The notes under the pieces are model-generated. The model saw only the letters and a program-made list of their open reading frames with translations. It was not told the DNA's origin and did no database searches. From Neobacillus niacini (GTDB lineage: Bacteria > Bacillota > Bacilli > Bacillales > Cytobacillaceae), in assembly GCF_023715415.1 (NCBI RefSeq), contig NZ_JAMBOB010000005.1:248001-312000 (forward strand): DNA of 64,000 nt, in the 5' to 3' direction. Position numbers and translations under genes: made by a program. Numbering within the stretch: the first letter of the stretch is position 1; every line of letters starts with the position of its first letter. This document shows positions 8,698-17,390 of the stretch, in pieces.

Positions 8698-9690
8698 ATG
8701 GCATTTTCCCTTTTTTCTTCAAAAAACAGAATAATTAATTTTGTCATTAATGACCACTCGATTCGTTTTATTGAATTAAAACAATCGAATCCCCCTGCTG
8801 CACAAAGATGGAGCGAACGCTTTTTAATGCCAGGTATTATCGTTGACGGTAAAATCGTTGATTATGATGCACTCTCTAACATTCTTGAGGAATGTATTGA
8901 TGAATGGAAAATCAAAAGACGTTCTATCCGCTTCATCGTCCCAGACTCACTTGTGATTATTCGAAAAGTCTCCATTCCAGTTGATATTCAGGAAGACGAA
9001 ATCAAAGGATATCTTTATCTGGAACTTGGATCTAGTATACATTTACCATTTGAGGAACCGGTCTTTGATTATTATCAACTCGGAAGTAATGGTAAAACAA
9101 AAGATTTGCTATTATTTGCAGCTCCAGAACAGGTTGTGATGGAGTATGCTGAATTATTTTCTAGCCTCAAGCTTAATCCCATTGCAGCTGATATTTCACC
9201 ATTATCATTGTACCGGCTGTATGAGCAGCTAGGTCACTCAAGTGATAATGAGGTCGTATTTACAGTTCAATTCGATTTAACTGGTGTTAATTTGTGCATC
9301 TTTGAGGATACTGTACCACTTGTCATGCGACATTTCTCCTTACCGTTTAACATCGACGATTGGGAAGTCCGGCAAGATTTTGGCATGATAAATTGCAAAT
9401 ATAAGGGTGAATCAGAAGAACTCGTCATCCAGTTTGAAGAAATATTTAAAGAGATTAATAAGCTGCATGATTTTTACCGCTATACACTTAGTAATGAAAA
9501 AAGAGATATTACGAAGTATTTGTTAGACGGTGACCACCCAATGGTAAGTGCAATTCATGCGGAAATGATCGATAGAATGGAAGTTCCTGTCGAAAGAATG
9601 ACACTTGAGACCGAAATAAAAGGTAAAACCGAAAACTTACCATCTAATTTATTACTATCCTTAGGTCTTGCTTTAAAAGAGGTGCAATAA
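8698..9690 (+). CDS. pilM: Type IV pilus alignment protein PilM
   Basis: 330 residues of the actin-like PilM family, cytoplasmic, which binds the N-terminus of PilN and links the ATPases to the PilN-PilO complex. The N-terminal INFVINDHSIRFIELK and GIIVDGKIVD segments and the later RRSIRFIVPDSLVIIRK match the PilM/EccL-type fold. The nucleotide-binding part is divergent. The gene starts 16 bases after pilD and its stop overlaps the pilN start by one base, the standard pilM-N-O arrangement. Confidence 0.88.
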   Translation: MAFSLFSSKNRIINFVINDHSIRFIELKQSNPPAAQRWSERFLMPGIIVDGKIVDYDALSNILEECIDEWKIKRRSIRFIVPDSLVIIRKVSIPVDIQEDEIKGYLYLELGSSIHLPFEEPVFDYYQLGSNGKTKDLLLFAAPEQVVMEYAELFSSLKLNPIAADISPLSLYRLYEQLGHSSDNEVVFTVQFDLTGVNLCIFEDTVPLVMRHFSLPFNIDDWEVRQDFGMINCKYKGESEELVIQFEEIFKEINKLHDFYRYTLSNEKRDITKYLLDGDHPMVSAIHAEMIDRMEVPVERMTLETEIKGKTENLPSNLLLSLGLALKEVQ

Positions 9691-10451
9691 TGTTAGTAGA
9701 TATTAACCTGCTGCCCCAAAAGGAACGTGGAAAAAAGGGACTTATTGGTATCATATCAATTGTTTCGGCTATATTTTTAATGATTGGAGGCTACTATCTC
9801 TTGCAAATCCAGTCAGCCAAGAGAGATATTGCTAACCTCGAAAGTCAAATTGAAACAACGAAGAAAATTGTGGAAGCGGAACAGAGTAATTCACAGCAGA
9901 ATGAATCTAACTTGTCTGTTACTGTGCTGAAAAATGCGGTTGAATGGGCCAAGGCATATCCAATTCAAACAGTACCGGTGATGCAGTATCTTACATCCTT
10001 ATTACCTGAGCGAGGCTTTATTCAAAGTTTTAGTTATACAGAGGCAGGAACTGTTTCAATTTCTGTGCAATTTGATAGTGGCAGGGAGGCAGCCTACTTC
10101 TTAGATACTTTAAATGAATCAGAATGGATTGACGAAGTGAGTCTTAGTTCTCTAAGCACTAATGAAGTTAATGTAGCTAGTAACGAAGCAACATCACAAA
10201 CTGGAGATGGGCAAACTACCACTACTAACAATAATCTAGTAGTTACCACTGATCCAAATAATCCCAACAATATTATAATTACAACTAAACCAGATTCACC
10301 TGAATCGCAAAATACAGTAACTGTACCTACTAATAAGTATGTACCAAGATATATTGGGCAGTTTGGAATTACTTTTAACAAAGAAGCAATTAAGGAGATT
10401 CTGAACAAAGGTCAAGATAAGGATGATGAGGAAGGAGTGACAGCATCATGA
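9690..10451 (+). CDS. pilN: Type IV pilus assembly protein PilN
   Basis: 253 residues. The N-terminus MLVDINLLPQKERGKKG is the conserved PilN INLLP motif that docks on PilM. One membrane helix follows (about 19-40), then a coiled coil and a ferredoxin-like domain to about residue 150. An unusual Thr/Asn/Pro-rich stretch (about 165-215) lies before the C-terminus and is not part of the typical domain. It overlaps pilO by 4 bases. Confidence 0.9.
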   Translation: MLVDINLLPQKERGKKGLIGIISIVSAIFLMIGGYYLLQIQSAKRDIANLESQIETTKKIVEAEQSNSQQNESNLSVTVLKNAVEWAKAYPIQTVPVMQYLTSLLPERGFIQSFSYTEAGTVSISVQFDSGREAAYFLDTLNESEWIDEVSLSSLSTNEVNVASNEATSQTGDGQTTTTNNNLVVTTDPNNPNNIIITTKPDSPESQNTVTVPTNKYVPRYIGQFGITFNKEAIKEILNKGQDKDDEEGVTAS

Positions 10452-11215
10452 AGCTTCGACTTTCGAAAAATGAAAAGCTTACATTGTTGATTGGAACTCT
10501 TATAGTTGTCCTACTCATTGTCATTGCTCAATTCCTTCTGCTTAAACCATTAAAGTCCAATCTTGAGGTTAAAGAGCAGTCACTAAAAACAGAGCAGCAG
10601 TTATTAGAAACCATAACTCAAAAAAGAATGGATGATACTGCTAAGGTAGTAGAGGATACAAGGGAACTACAAAAAAGGGTACCTGTCACTCCGCTTCAAG
10701 AGCAGGTCATCCTTGATTTAGAGCGAGCAGAAAACGTTTCAAATAGTAATATTAGATCAATAGGCTTTTCTGTTGGAGCTGATGTTGCGACTGCTAGTGC
10801 CGAAACACCACAAGAGGGTACTGCTGAGACTCAAGAGGGTACAACCGAAACTCAGGAGACAGCGAGTCAAGATGCAGCCAATCAACAACCTGCTGCTCCT
10901 GCGGTTAGTGGGGTAAAAAAGATTACCATGAGCTTAAGTGTGGAATCGCCAAGCTATGAACATTTGGAAAAGTTTATTAGCACCCTTGAATCTCTAAACA
11001 GGATTGTAGTAGTTGAGAATATCAGCTATTCTGGCGGCCAGGAGGTAACTTCATTAAGTCAGGGTACGGAAAACGAAAAGTTAAACTACAGTCTTTCTGT
11101 TTCTGCTTATTACCTGCCTACCCTTGAAGATTTACTTGCTGATCTGCCAAAAATTGATGCACCGGCGCCAGCCAATAAGAAAAATCCATTGAGTACCTTT
11201 GCTGATGGAAACTAA
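10448..11215 (+). CDS. pilO: Type IV pilus assembly protein PilO
   Basis: 255 residues: a short cytoplasmic start, one membrane helix (about 11-33), a coiled coil and a PilO-type ferredoxin fold in the C-terminal half (KKITMSLSVESPSYEHLEKF). A low-complexity Glu/Gln/Thr/Ala linker (about 115-150) interrupts it. It forms a heterodimer with PilN in other systems. Its end overlaps the following prepilin gene. Confidence 0.88.
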   Translation: MKLRLSKNEKLTLLIGTLIVVLLIVIAQFLLLKPLKSNLEVKEQSLKTEQQLLETITQKRMDDTAKVVEDTRELQKRVPVTPLQEQVILDLERAENVSNSNIRSIGFSVGADVATASAETPQEGTAETQEGTTETQETASQDAANQQPAAPAVSGVKKITMSLSVESPSYEHLEKFISTLESLNRIVVVENISYSGGQEVTSLSQGTENEKLNYSLSVSAYYLPTLEDLLADLPKIDAPAPANKKNPLSTFADGN

Positions 11216-11690
11216 CAGAGATTTCATTATTTCTATGAAAAAGGTCCTATCTTTTGGAGAAAATCAAAAAGGGTATAGCTTGGTGGAATTACTGGCAGTT
11301 ATTGTCATATTAGGTATTATTTCTTCTGTAGGGATTATTTCAATGACCAAGGTAATCGCCATGACAAAAGATCAAGCTTTTGTCGGAAATGCGATTACCT
11401 TAAAGGATGCAGCTCATTTATATTTGAAGGATGAAGAAATACAAGGCAATCCATATGCGGATATTACCTATGACAAATTGCTTCAGTTAAATTATCTTGA
11501 TAAAATCAAAGATCCTTTTACGGGTGGTTTTATCCCAGAAGATAATAAGACTTTTATCAGAATTACAGATAAAAAGATAAGTGGTGTTTGTTTTTATGGG
11601 AATACTCATAACCTCTGTACGAAAGATGGAGTGAAAGAGCCTATACCAATTGACCAACTATCAGTAGACTTGATAAAACCAAACAAATAA
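11205..11690 (+). CDS. Type IV prepilin-like protein at the end of the pil operon
   Basis: A prepilin with the cleavage context QKG then YSLVELLAVIVILGII, Glu at +5 and a hydrophobic helix. The body is about 120 residues and has two cysteines close together (VCFYGNTHNLC), which could form a small disulfide loop. Three starts are possible: TTG 11199, ATG 11205 and ATG 11235. The last gives a 13-residue leader like those of the other pilins. None has a good ribosome site, and coupling to pilO is likely because the first two lie inside its end. Likely a minor pilin. Confidence 0.85.
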   Translation: METNRDFIISMKKVLSFGENQKGYSLVELLAVIVILGIISSVGIISMTKVIAMTKDQAFVGNAITLKDAAHLYLKDEEIQGNPYADITYDKLLQLNYLDKIKDPFTGGFIPEDNKTFIRITDKKISGVCFYGNTHNLCTKDGVKEPIPIDQLSVDLIKPNK

Positions 11691-11711
11691 AAAAATTGAC
11701 GAAAGCATTGT

Positions 11712-11746
11712 ATAACAAGACGACAAAAGTCTTGTTATTTTTTTTT
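11712..11746 (+). terminator. Rho-independent terminator closing the pil operon
   Basis: A perfect 10-base stem (ATAACAAGAC with GTCTTGTTAT) and a 7-base loop, followed by nine T. It separates the pilus genes from spoIIB. Confidence 0.9.
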
Positions 11747-11801
11747 GTCTTTGTGATAGGATGGTAGAAATTGCTATTGGTAGGGGAAGGAGTACAAGTT
11801 A

Positions 11802-12878
11802 GTGGACAAGCCGAATACTGGCAATACCATCAAAATAAAGTTAAATGGAGAAACCCAAACCTTTTCTGATGAACCCATTAAGAAGGAACAAGAATCTAGT
11901 AAAGATTCTTTTACGAAAGTGATAACGATTGACGAGGATAGCAGTGGAGATGATGTATTTCTAGAGACTGCAGCCGCCAAAGAATCGATTGATGAAAGCT
12001 TTGATTGGATTATTCCTGAATCCTCTGATAATGACATCAAGGAATACAAAGTTGTCAGCAGTCAAAACCCGAAAAAGGGTGGAAAAAAGAAGACTGTTAC
12101 TCTTTCGACTTTTTCTACTAAGCGTAATGGCGGAGTGTTGAAATCCATCTTGGTAACGGCAGTTTTTGCTATCTTGATTGGATCGAGCCTTGGGGTGCTG
12201 ATGCTTAAGCTATTTATCTCTGATAACAGTAAACCCGCTGTAACTGTGCCTACAGTCATAGATAAGGGATCGGATCAAGATTCGGAAGCAACCGGAGGGA
12301 AGAGTAGCTCTATTGTCATAGGTGCTCAAACGGCGTTTATTGTTCAAGGTGGTGCCTTCTCATCGAAAGATGCAGCATCAGGAGCAGCAAACGAGGCGAA
12401 AGGAAAAGGTGCACCAGCACAAACACTAACGATGAATGATAAAGAGTTTATGTTTTTAGGTGTGGCTGACTCAATTGAAACAGCAAAACAAATGGAAAGT
12501 CATTATGAAGCAAATGGCTTTGATGATGTCCTGCCAAAACAAATCCCTATTCCTGAAAAGACAGTATCGGATATAAATGAAGGTGAAAAAGGTTTTTTAG
12601 AGGCCGCACCTGCCATCTATCAACAGCTTTCTAAGGTCACTTCAAATGGCATTCTTTCCGATAGTATGTCAACTGAAGCTAGTAAAGAAGTCATGAGTTT
12701 AGGTGATCAATTGAATAAATCCAAAGACCTGAAAAATGAAAAGGTAAAGAATCTAAACGTGGAATTATCAAGTGCACTTGAAAAAGTAAAAGCTTTTCAA
12801 GAAAAGAAGAAAAAAGATAGTTTGATTGAAGCACAACAGCATTTATTAAACTTTTTAAGCGTTTACTATTCTCTGTAG
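11802..12878 (+). CDS. spoIIB: SpoIIB-like sporulation septum protein with SPOR domain
   Basis: 358 residues from a GTG with GGGGAAGGAG upstream. A charged cytoplasmic part (1-112) is followed by one membrane helix (about 113-137), and an outside part with a SPOR domain (about 176-250: AFIVQGGAFSSKDAA ... FLGVADSIETAK) that binds denuded septal peptidoglycan. The C-terminal ~100 residues are helical and Lys-rich. Position between the prepilin peptidase and maf is exactly that of spoIIB in B. subtilis, where the protein helps septal wall thinning and engulfment. Family identity is clear; the sporulation role is taken from position. Confidence 0.8.
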   Translation: MDKPNTGNTIKIKLNGETQTFSDEPIKKEQESSKDSFTKVITIDEDSSGDDVFLETAAAKESIDESFDWIIPESSDNDIKEYKVVSSQNPKKGGKKKTVTLSTFSTKRNGGVLKSILVTAVFAILIGSSLGVLMLKLFISDNSKPAVTVPTVIDKGSDQDSEATGGKSSSIVIGAQTAFIVQGGAFSSKDAASGAANEAKGKGAPAQTLTMNDKEFMFLGVADSIETAKQMESHYEANGFDDVLPKQIPIPEKTVSDINEGEKGFLEAAPAIYQQLSKVTSNGILSDSMSTEASKEVMSLGDQLNKSKDLKNEKVKNLNVELSSALEKVKAFQEKKKKDSLIEAQQHLLNFLSVYYSL

Positions 12879-12921
12879 TCGACAAAAGCTGATATTTTCC
12901 GGGAAATTATCTTACTAAAGT

Positions 12922-12951
12922 AAGCCTGTCTAATTGGGACAGGCTTTTCTT
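12922..12951 (+). terminator. Terminator after spoIIB
   Basis: Stem AAGCCTGTC / GACAGGCTT with a 7-base loop, then a short T-rich tail (TTCTTGTT). Confidence 0.75.
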
Positions 12952-13108
12952 GTTAAAACAAAATATTCTGAATTCAAATCCAAAGATATAATTTGCATAA
13001 TCTGACAAAAATCTTCGAACTTTAATGATATAAAAATTGTTTGCTTCAACAAATTCTGATAGGATTAACATGTATCTCCCTAATTGATGCAAAAGGTAAG
13101 GTGATTGA

Positions 13109-13678
13109 ATGCAGAACCTCATTTTAGCCTCTTCTTCTCCACGGCGAAAAGAACTTCTAGAAAACCTCCGATTAACATTCACAATCTCAAGCAGTGAAGT
13201 AGATGAAAGCTTTGATCCAACGCTTTCTCCAGAGGATGTAGTGATGGATCTTGCCGAGCGAAAAGCACAGGTTATTTTTAAAGAAAATCCAAATGCTTTT
13301 GTTATTGGTTCCGACACGATTGTCGTTGCGGATGGTCAGGTGCTAGGAAAGCCGACTGACGAAGCAGATGCCAGAGAAAAATTAAAAATTCTTTCTGGTA
13401 AAAAGCATGATGTTTACACAGGTGTATCCATTTTGTCTCCAAATGGAACTGCCCGTTTTTTTGAAAAAACAGAAGTTTGGTTTTGGGAGTTAAATGACGA
13501 GGAAATCAATTTCTATGTACAAAGTGGTGAGCCGCTTGATAAAGCAGGTGCATATGGGATTCAGCAGCTGGGAAGCATGCTTGTCAAAAAAATTAATGGA
13601 GATTATTTTGCGGTTGTCGGCCTGCCCGTCTCAAGGACTTATCGTGAGTTGAAAAGGCTAGGCTACCAATTGTCGTAA
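13109..13678 (+). CDS. maf: Maf family nucleotide pyrophosphatase
   Basis: 189 residues. Maf enzymes hydrolyse non-canonical or modified nucleoside triphosphates and are linked to cell division. The start ILASSSPRRKELL is the family signature, and SDTIVV carries the catalytic aspartate. Length matches B. subtilis Maf. It follows a terminator; TTGTTT (13038) and TAGGAT (13060), 16 bases apart, are a possible promoter. It precedes radC and mreB in the conserved order. Confidence 0.95.
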   Translation: MQNLILASSSPRRKELLENLRLTFTISSSEVDESFDPTLSPEDVVMDLAERKAQVIFKENPNAFVIGSDTIVVADGQVLGKPTDEADAREKLKILSGKKHDVYTGVSILSPNGTARFFEKTEVWFWELNDEEINFYVQSGEPLDKAGAYGIQQLGSMLVKKINGDYFAVVGLPVSRTYRELKRLGYQLS

Positions 13679-13721
13679 CAACTAGATCGTTTATTAACTC
13701 CCTAATAAGGGAGGAAATAGA

Positions 13722-14411
13722 ATGTCCACTAATTCATTAATGATCCGAGATTTTCCTCAAGACGAAAGACCAAGAGAACGATTTATACAAAATGGCCCAG
13801 AGAGTTTATCAAACCATGAACTCATTGCAATTCTACTTAGAACTGGTACAAAGGATGAAAGTGTCTTACAATTATCCAACCGACTGCTTACAAATTTTGA
13901 AGGCTTACGACTTTTAAAAGCGGCCACATTAGAAGAAATGACTGAAATAAAGGGAATCGGCCAGGCAAAGGCGATTCAAATTTTAGCTGCTGTTGAAATT
14001 GGCAGACGGATTGCCAACTTAAATTATACAGATCGCTATGTGATACGCTCACCTGAAGATGGCGCCAACTATGTGATGAACGACATGCGCTTTTTATCAC
14101 AGGAGCATTTTGTTTGTTTGTATTTAAATACAAAAAACCAAGTGCTCCATAAACAAACAATCTTTATTGGAAGCTTAAACGCCTCGATAGTGCACCCAAG
14201 GGAGGTGTTTCGCGAAGCCTTAAAACGCTCAGCAGCTTCCATTATTTGTCTTCATAATCATCCTTCCGGAGATCCCGCACCGAGCCGTGAGGATATAGAG
14301 GTAACCAAGAGGCTTGTGGAATGCGGAAAAATGTTAGGCATCGACGTCCTCGACCACCTCATCATCGGCGAAAATAAATTTGTCTCTCTCAAGGAAAAAG
14401 GATATTTATAA
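13722..14411 (+). CDS. radC: RadC family JAB1/MPN-type protein
   Basis: 229 residues. An N-terminal helix-hairpin-helix part (GIGQAKAIQILAAVEIGRR) is followed by the JAMM metal site HNHPSGDPAPSREDI, as in all RadC/YsxA proteins. The molecular role is uncertain despite the old link to DNA repair. Start ATG with GGGAGGAAAT; 43 bases after maf and in the same operon. Confidence 0.95.
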   Translation: MSTNSLMIRDFPQDERPRERFIQNGPESLSNHELIAILLRTGTKDESVLQLSNRLLTNFEGLRLLKAATLEEMTEIKGIGQAKAIQILAAVEIGRRIANLNYTDRYVIRSPEDGANYVMNDMRFLSQEHFVCLYLNTKNQVLHKQTIFIGSLNASIVHPREVFREALKRSAASIICLHNHPSGDPAPSREDIEVTKRLVECGKMLGIDVLDHLIIGENKFVSLKEKGYL

Positions 14412-14425
14412 TACTATGATTTTTT

Positions 14426-14455
14426 TTGACGTTGGGATATAATAATGTTTATGAT
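14426..14455 (+). promoter_or_regulatory. Candidate sigma-A promoter before mreB
   Basis: TTGACG (14426-14431), 18 bases, TATGAT (14450-14455), about 110 bases upstream of the mreB start. A separate TATAAT at 14438-14443 lacks a good -35. Confidence 0.5.
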
Positions 14456-14566
14456 TTTTTAGGACATCTTACGTGATTACTATATAAATTTTACTAGAAA
14501 AAAACTTGATTAGAAGGTATATTCACTTACCTAAGCTATTTTCGTATCAGAAAGGGAGATACAACT

Positions 14567-15589
14567 ATGTTTGGAATTGGGACTAGAGACCTTGGGATTG
14601 ACTTGGGGACCGCAAATACCCTTGTTTATGTAAAAGGTAAAGGAATTGTATTAAGAGAGCCATCTGTTGTGGCGATGCAGACTGACACGAAGTCGATTGT
14701 GGCGGTTGGTAATGATGCGAAGAACATGATTGGACGTACACCAGGAAATGTGGTTGCAATGAGACCAATGAAGGATGGTGTCATCGCGGACTTTGAAATT
14801 ACAGCAGCGATGATGAAACACCATATCCGTACAGCAATTAAAAGTAAGAGCATTTTCTCAGGTAAGCCTTATGTAATGGTTTGTGTACCATCAGGAATAA
14901 CGGCTGTTGAGGAAAGAGCTGTAATAGATGCAACACGTCAAGCTGGTGCTAAGGACGCATATACGATTGAGGAGCCATTTGCTGCTGCCATCGGTGCAAA
15001 CCTTCCTGTATGGGAGCCAACGGGCAGTATGGTGGTCGATATTGGCGGCGGTACAACAGAAGTAGCGATTATTTCTTTAGGCGGTATCGTTACGAGCATA
15101 TCGATTCGTGTGGCTGGGGATGAAATGGACGATTCAATTGTTACTTTTATCCGGAAAAATTATAACCTGATGATTGGGGAACGTACAGCGGAATCCATAA
15201 AAATGGAAGTTGGTTCTGCAGGTGACCCTGAAGGTATCGAAAATATGGAAATCCGAGGACGTGATTTGCTTACGGGACTTCCAAAAACAATTGAAATCAC
15301 AGCAAAAGAAATTGGTGTTGCATTAAAAGATACCGTCTATGCGATTGTAGAGGCTGTAAAAAACACATTAGAAAAAACACCTCCAGAGCTTGCTGCAGAT
15401 ATTATGGACCGTGGAATAGTATTAACAGGCGGAGGAGCACTGCTTCGTAATTTGGACAAGGTGATAAGTGAAGAAACGAACATGCCTGTTCTTATTGCAG
15501 AAAATCCACTTGATTGTGTAGCTATCGGCACAGGAAAAGCCCTAGACCATATACAACTATTCAAAAACAAAGCAAAAGAATCAAGATAA
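14567..15589 (+). CDS. mreB: Rod shape-determining actin homologue MreB
   Basis: 340 residues. MreB filaments at the membrane guide the elongasome. The phosphate-1 motif [12 protein letters not shown], the phosphate-2 motif [14 protein letters not shown] and the adenosine motif [12 protein letters not shown] are all present. It starts with an ATG after GAAAGGGAGATA. The mreC gene is 276 bases further on, an unusually large gap filled by an interspersed repeat. Confidence 0.98.
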   Translation: MFGIGTRDLGIDLGTANTLVYVKGKGIVLREPSVVAMQTDTKSIVAVGNDAKNMIGRTPGNVVAMRPMKDGVIADFEITAAMMKHHIRTAIKSKSIFSGKPYVMVCVPSGITAVEERAVIDATRQAGAKDAYTIEEPFAAAIGANLPVWEPTGSMVVDIGGGTTEVAIISLGGIVTSISIRVAGDEMDDSIVTFIRKNYNLMIGERTAESIKMEVGSAGDPEGIENMEIRGRDLLTGLPKTIEITAKEIGVALKDTVYAIVEAVKNTLEKTPPELAADIMDRGIVLTGGGALLRNLDKVISEETNMPVLIAENPLDCVAIGTGKALDHIQLFKNKAKESR

Positions 15590-15636
15590 CAAATAATATA
15601 ACTATATAAAAAAATGGTTGTGTTAGTACTAACTTG

Positions 15637-15823
15637 TTGATTGGAGCGGAAGGCACGAGACTCCTCGAAAATCCTATCGCATTTTCTTCGTGCGTGGGCG
15701 GATTCAAGGATGTAATTCAATGTCCTGCAGGAGTACGGAGCAAGTGAGACCCCACAGGCGCTTAGGCGCCGAGGAGGCTCACCGCAACGCCTGCGGAAAG
15801 CGAAGTGCCTGGAGCGGAAATCA
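15637..15823 (+). repeat. GC-rich interspersed repeat between mreB and mreC
   Basis: A block much richer in G+C than its surroundings. It begins TTGATTGGAGCGGAAGGC and ends TGGAGCGGAAATCA, so GGAGCGGAA occurs as a direct repeat at both ends. Inside are paired segments (AGGCAC with GTGCCT) and a tight hairpin GGCGC-TTAG-GCGCC (15757-15770). From memory this pattern (GAGAC ... GAGGAGGCTCACCG ... GGAGCGGAAATCA) is a dispersed intergenic repeat found in many Bacillaceae. Compared with the common form, about 60 bases (15667-15726) look inserted. It lies inside the mre operon and would be co-transcribed. Confidence 0.7.
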
Positions 15824-15865
15824 TTGAATACGTACAACATTGTCAAAAAATAGAGGTGTATAATC

Positions 15866-16753
15866 ATGCCACAGTTCTTTTTGAATAAACGATTGATCGT
15901 TTTGCTGGTAAGCATTATTGTTCTCGTGGCATTGATTGGGTTTTCTTTAAGGGAGAGAAGTAAACTATCCTGGCCGGAGCAGTTCTTAAAGGATACTGTC
16001 GGCTTGGTTCAATCCCTGGTTTCAAAGCCTGCTCATTTAGTTGCAGGTTTCTTTGAAAATCTTCAGGACTTGCAAAATACATATGAAGAGAATAAAGAAT
16101 TAAAGTCACGGCTGGAGAAGCTTGTTAGCCTTGAAGCACAGGTACATGAGCTTGAAAAGGACAATAATGAGCTGCGTGATATTCTTGGTGAAGAAGAGAC
16201 CCTGAGTGATTTTGAACCTTTACAGGCAACCGTAATAGGTAGAAACCCTGATCGTTGGCATGAAATGATTATTATCAATAAAGGAAAAACAAATGGAATT
16301 AAGAAAAATATGGCGGTTGTCACTGCCCATGGATTGATTGGGAAGGTGAAAACTGTCAATCAATTTAGTTCAACCGTCCAATTGTTAAGTGCAATGGATC
16401 CGAAGAATCGGATATCTGCAATCGTTCAAGGTGAGACGGATGTGTTTGGACTGGTTGAAGGTTATGATAAAGAGAAAAAAGCGTTGTTAATAAAAGCGAT
16501 TCCTTCAGGGGTGGAAATAAAAAAAGGACAAAATGTCATCACCTCCGGCTTAGGCGGCGTCTTTCCTAAGGGCTTGCAAATTGGGAAAGTCATTGAGGTT
16601 AAGCCAGATCAATATGGTTTGAATCAAACAGCATTAGTCGAACCAGGTGCGGATTTTTATGATTTGGAAAATATCATAGTGATCACACGGTCAATGGCTC
16701 AGCCTAATCAAAGTGATATGGGTGAAAGCGAAGGGAAGGAGGAGGATTTGTGA
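15866..16753 (+). CDS. mreC: Rod shape-determining protein MreC
   Basis: 295 residues: one membrane helix near the N-terminus (about 10-28), a coiled coil (about 68-108), and the extracellular MreC beta domains (VIGRNPDRWHEMIIINKG, HGLIGKV, SGLGGVFPKG). It couples cytoplasmic MreB to the wall-synthesis enzymes. ATG preceded by AGAGGTG. Its last 4 bases overlap mreD. Confidence 0.96.
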   Translation: MPQFFLNKRLIVLLVSIIVLVALIGFSLRERSKLSWPEQFLKDTVGLVQSLVSKPAHLVAGFFENLQDLQNTYEENKELKSRLEKLVSLEAQVHELEKDNNELRDILGEEETLSDFEPLQATVIGRNPDRWHEMIIINKGKTNGIKKNMAVVTAHGLIGKVKTVNQFSSTVQLLSAMDPKNRISAIVQGETDVFGLVEGYDKEKKALLIKAIPSGVEIKKGQNVITSGLGGVFPKGLQIGKVIEVKPDQYGLNQTALVEPGADFYDLENIIVITRSMAQPNQSDMGESEGKEEDL

Positions 16754-17268
16754 AGAAATTCCTACTTCCTCTTTTGTTTCTATTCCTTTTCTTATTAGAG
16801 AGCATATTCGTCCAATATATGCCCCCAGAGGTTTTCGGGCGCAACTTTATTTTGGCGCCACATTTTCTATTTGCAGGAATATTGTTTCTAACCATTTATA
16901 CTGGCAGAAAATATGGAATCATCTATGCAGCCATTTTTGGTCTGCTATTTGATATTGTCTGGATTGAGATTATTGGAATTTATTTTTTTCTTTTTCCATT
17001 GGTTACGTACCTTATTTCAAAAATTATGCATGTGTTGCAAACCAATATTATTGTCGCATGGTTAATATCTCTAGTGGGGATTTCCTTGCTAGAATTAGGA
17101 GTTTATGAAATGGATTTTTTAATCCATATCACTACTCTTGATTTTATAAGTTATATTAAGATGCGTTTTTATCCTTCCCTCATTCTAAATGCAGTCTTTC
17201 TCTTGGTAGCGGCGTACCCGTTAAAGCGTCATTTTGAAAGTTTTGCGCAAAGCTTACGAGATGAATGA
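16750..17268 (+). CDS. mreD: Rod shape-determining protein MreD
   Basis: 172 residues, almost wholly hydrophobic with about five membrane segments, of the MreD family. GTG start at 16750 overlapping the mreC stop (TGA 16751-16753), with AAGGAGGAGG just upstream. It completes the elongasome membrane complex with MreB and MreC. Confidence 0.93.
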   Translation: MKKFLLPLLFLFLFLLESIFVQYMPPEVFGRNFILAPHFLFAGILFLTIYTGRKYGIIYAAIFGLLFDIVWIEIIGIYFFLFPLVTYLISKIMHVLQTNIIVAWLISLVGISLLELGVYEMDFLIHITTLDFISYIKMRFYPSLILNAVFLLVAAYPLKRHFESFAQSLRDE

Positions 17269-17288
17269 TTTTTGTATTTCTTTTTAAA

Positions 17289-17324
17289 AAAGGAGAATAC
17301 AGAAAGCGTGTCGAATTGTATAAT
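17289..17324 (+). promoter_or_regulatory. Candidate sigma-H-like and sigma-A -10 elements before minC
   Basis: AAAGGAGAA (17289-17297), 12 bases, then GTCGAATTG (17310-17318). This approximates the sigma-H pattern (AGGA ... GAAT) with one mismatch in each half. TATAAT follows at 17319-17324 but has only a weak -35. A sporulation-onset promoter for minCD would fit, but this is inferred from pattern alone. Confidence 0.4.
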
Positions 17325-17390
17325 AGATGTGTGTCTATGGATAGAAAAGGTGTCTAATGTGTTTCTTATTATTTGAGGTGAGTTTTCTCC

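Noticed and set aside
15337..15915. A 192-codon open frame on the minus strand across the mreB-mreC gap
   Set aside because: It runs antisense through mreB and the interspersed repeat, has no ribosome site, and its protein has no recognisable feature. The GC-rich repeat simply lacks stops in that frame.
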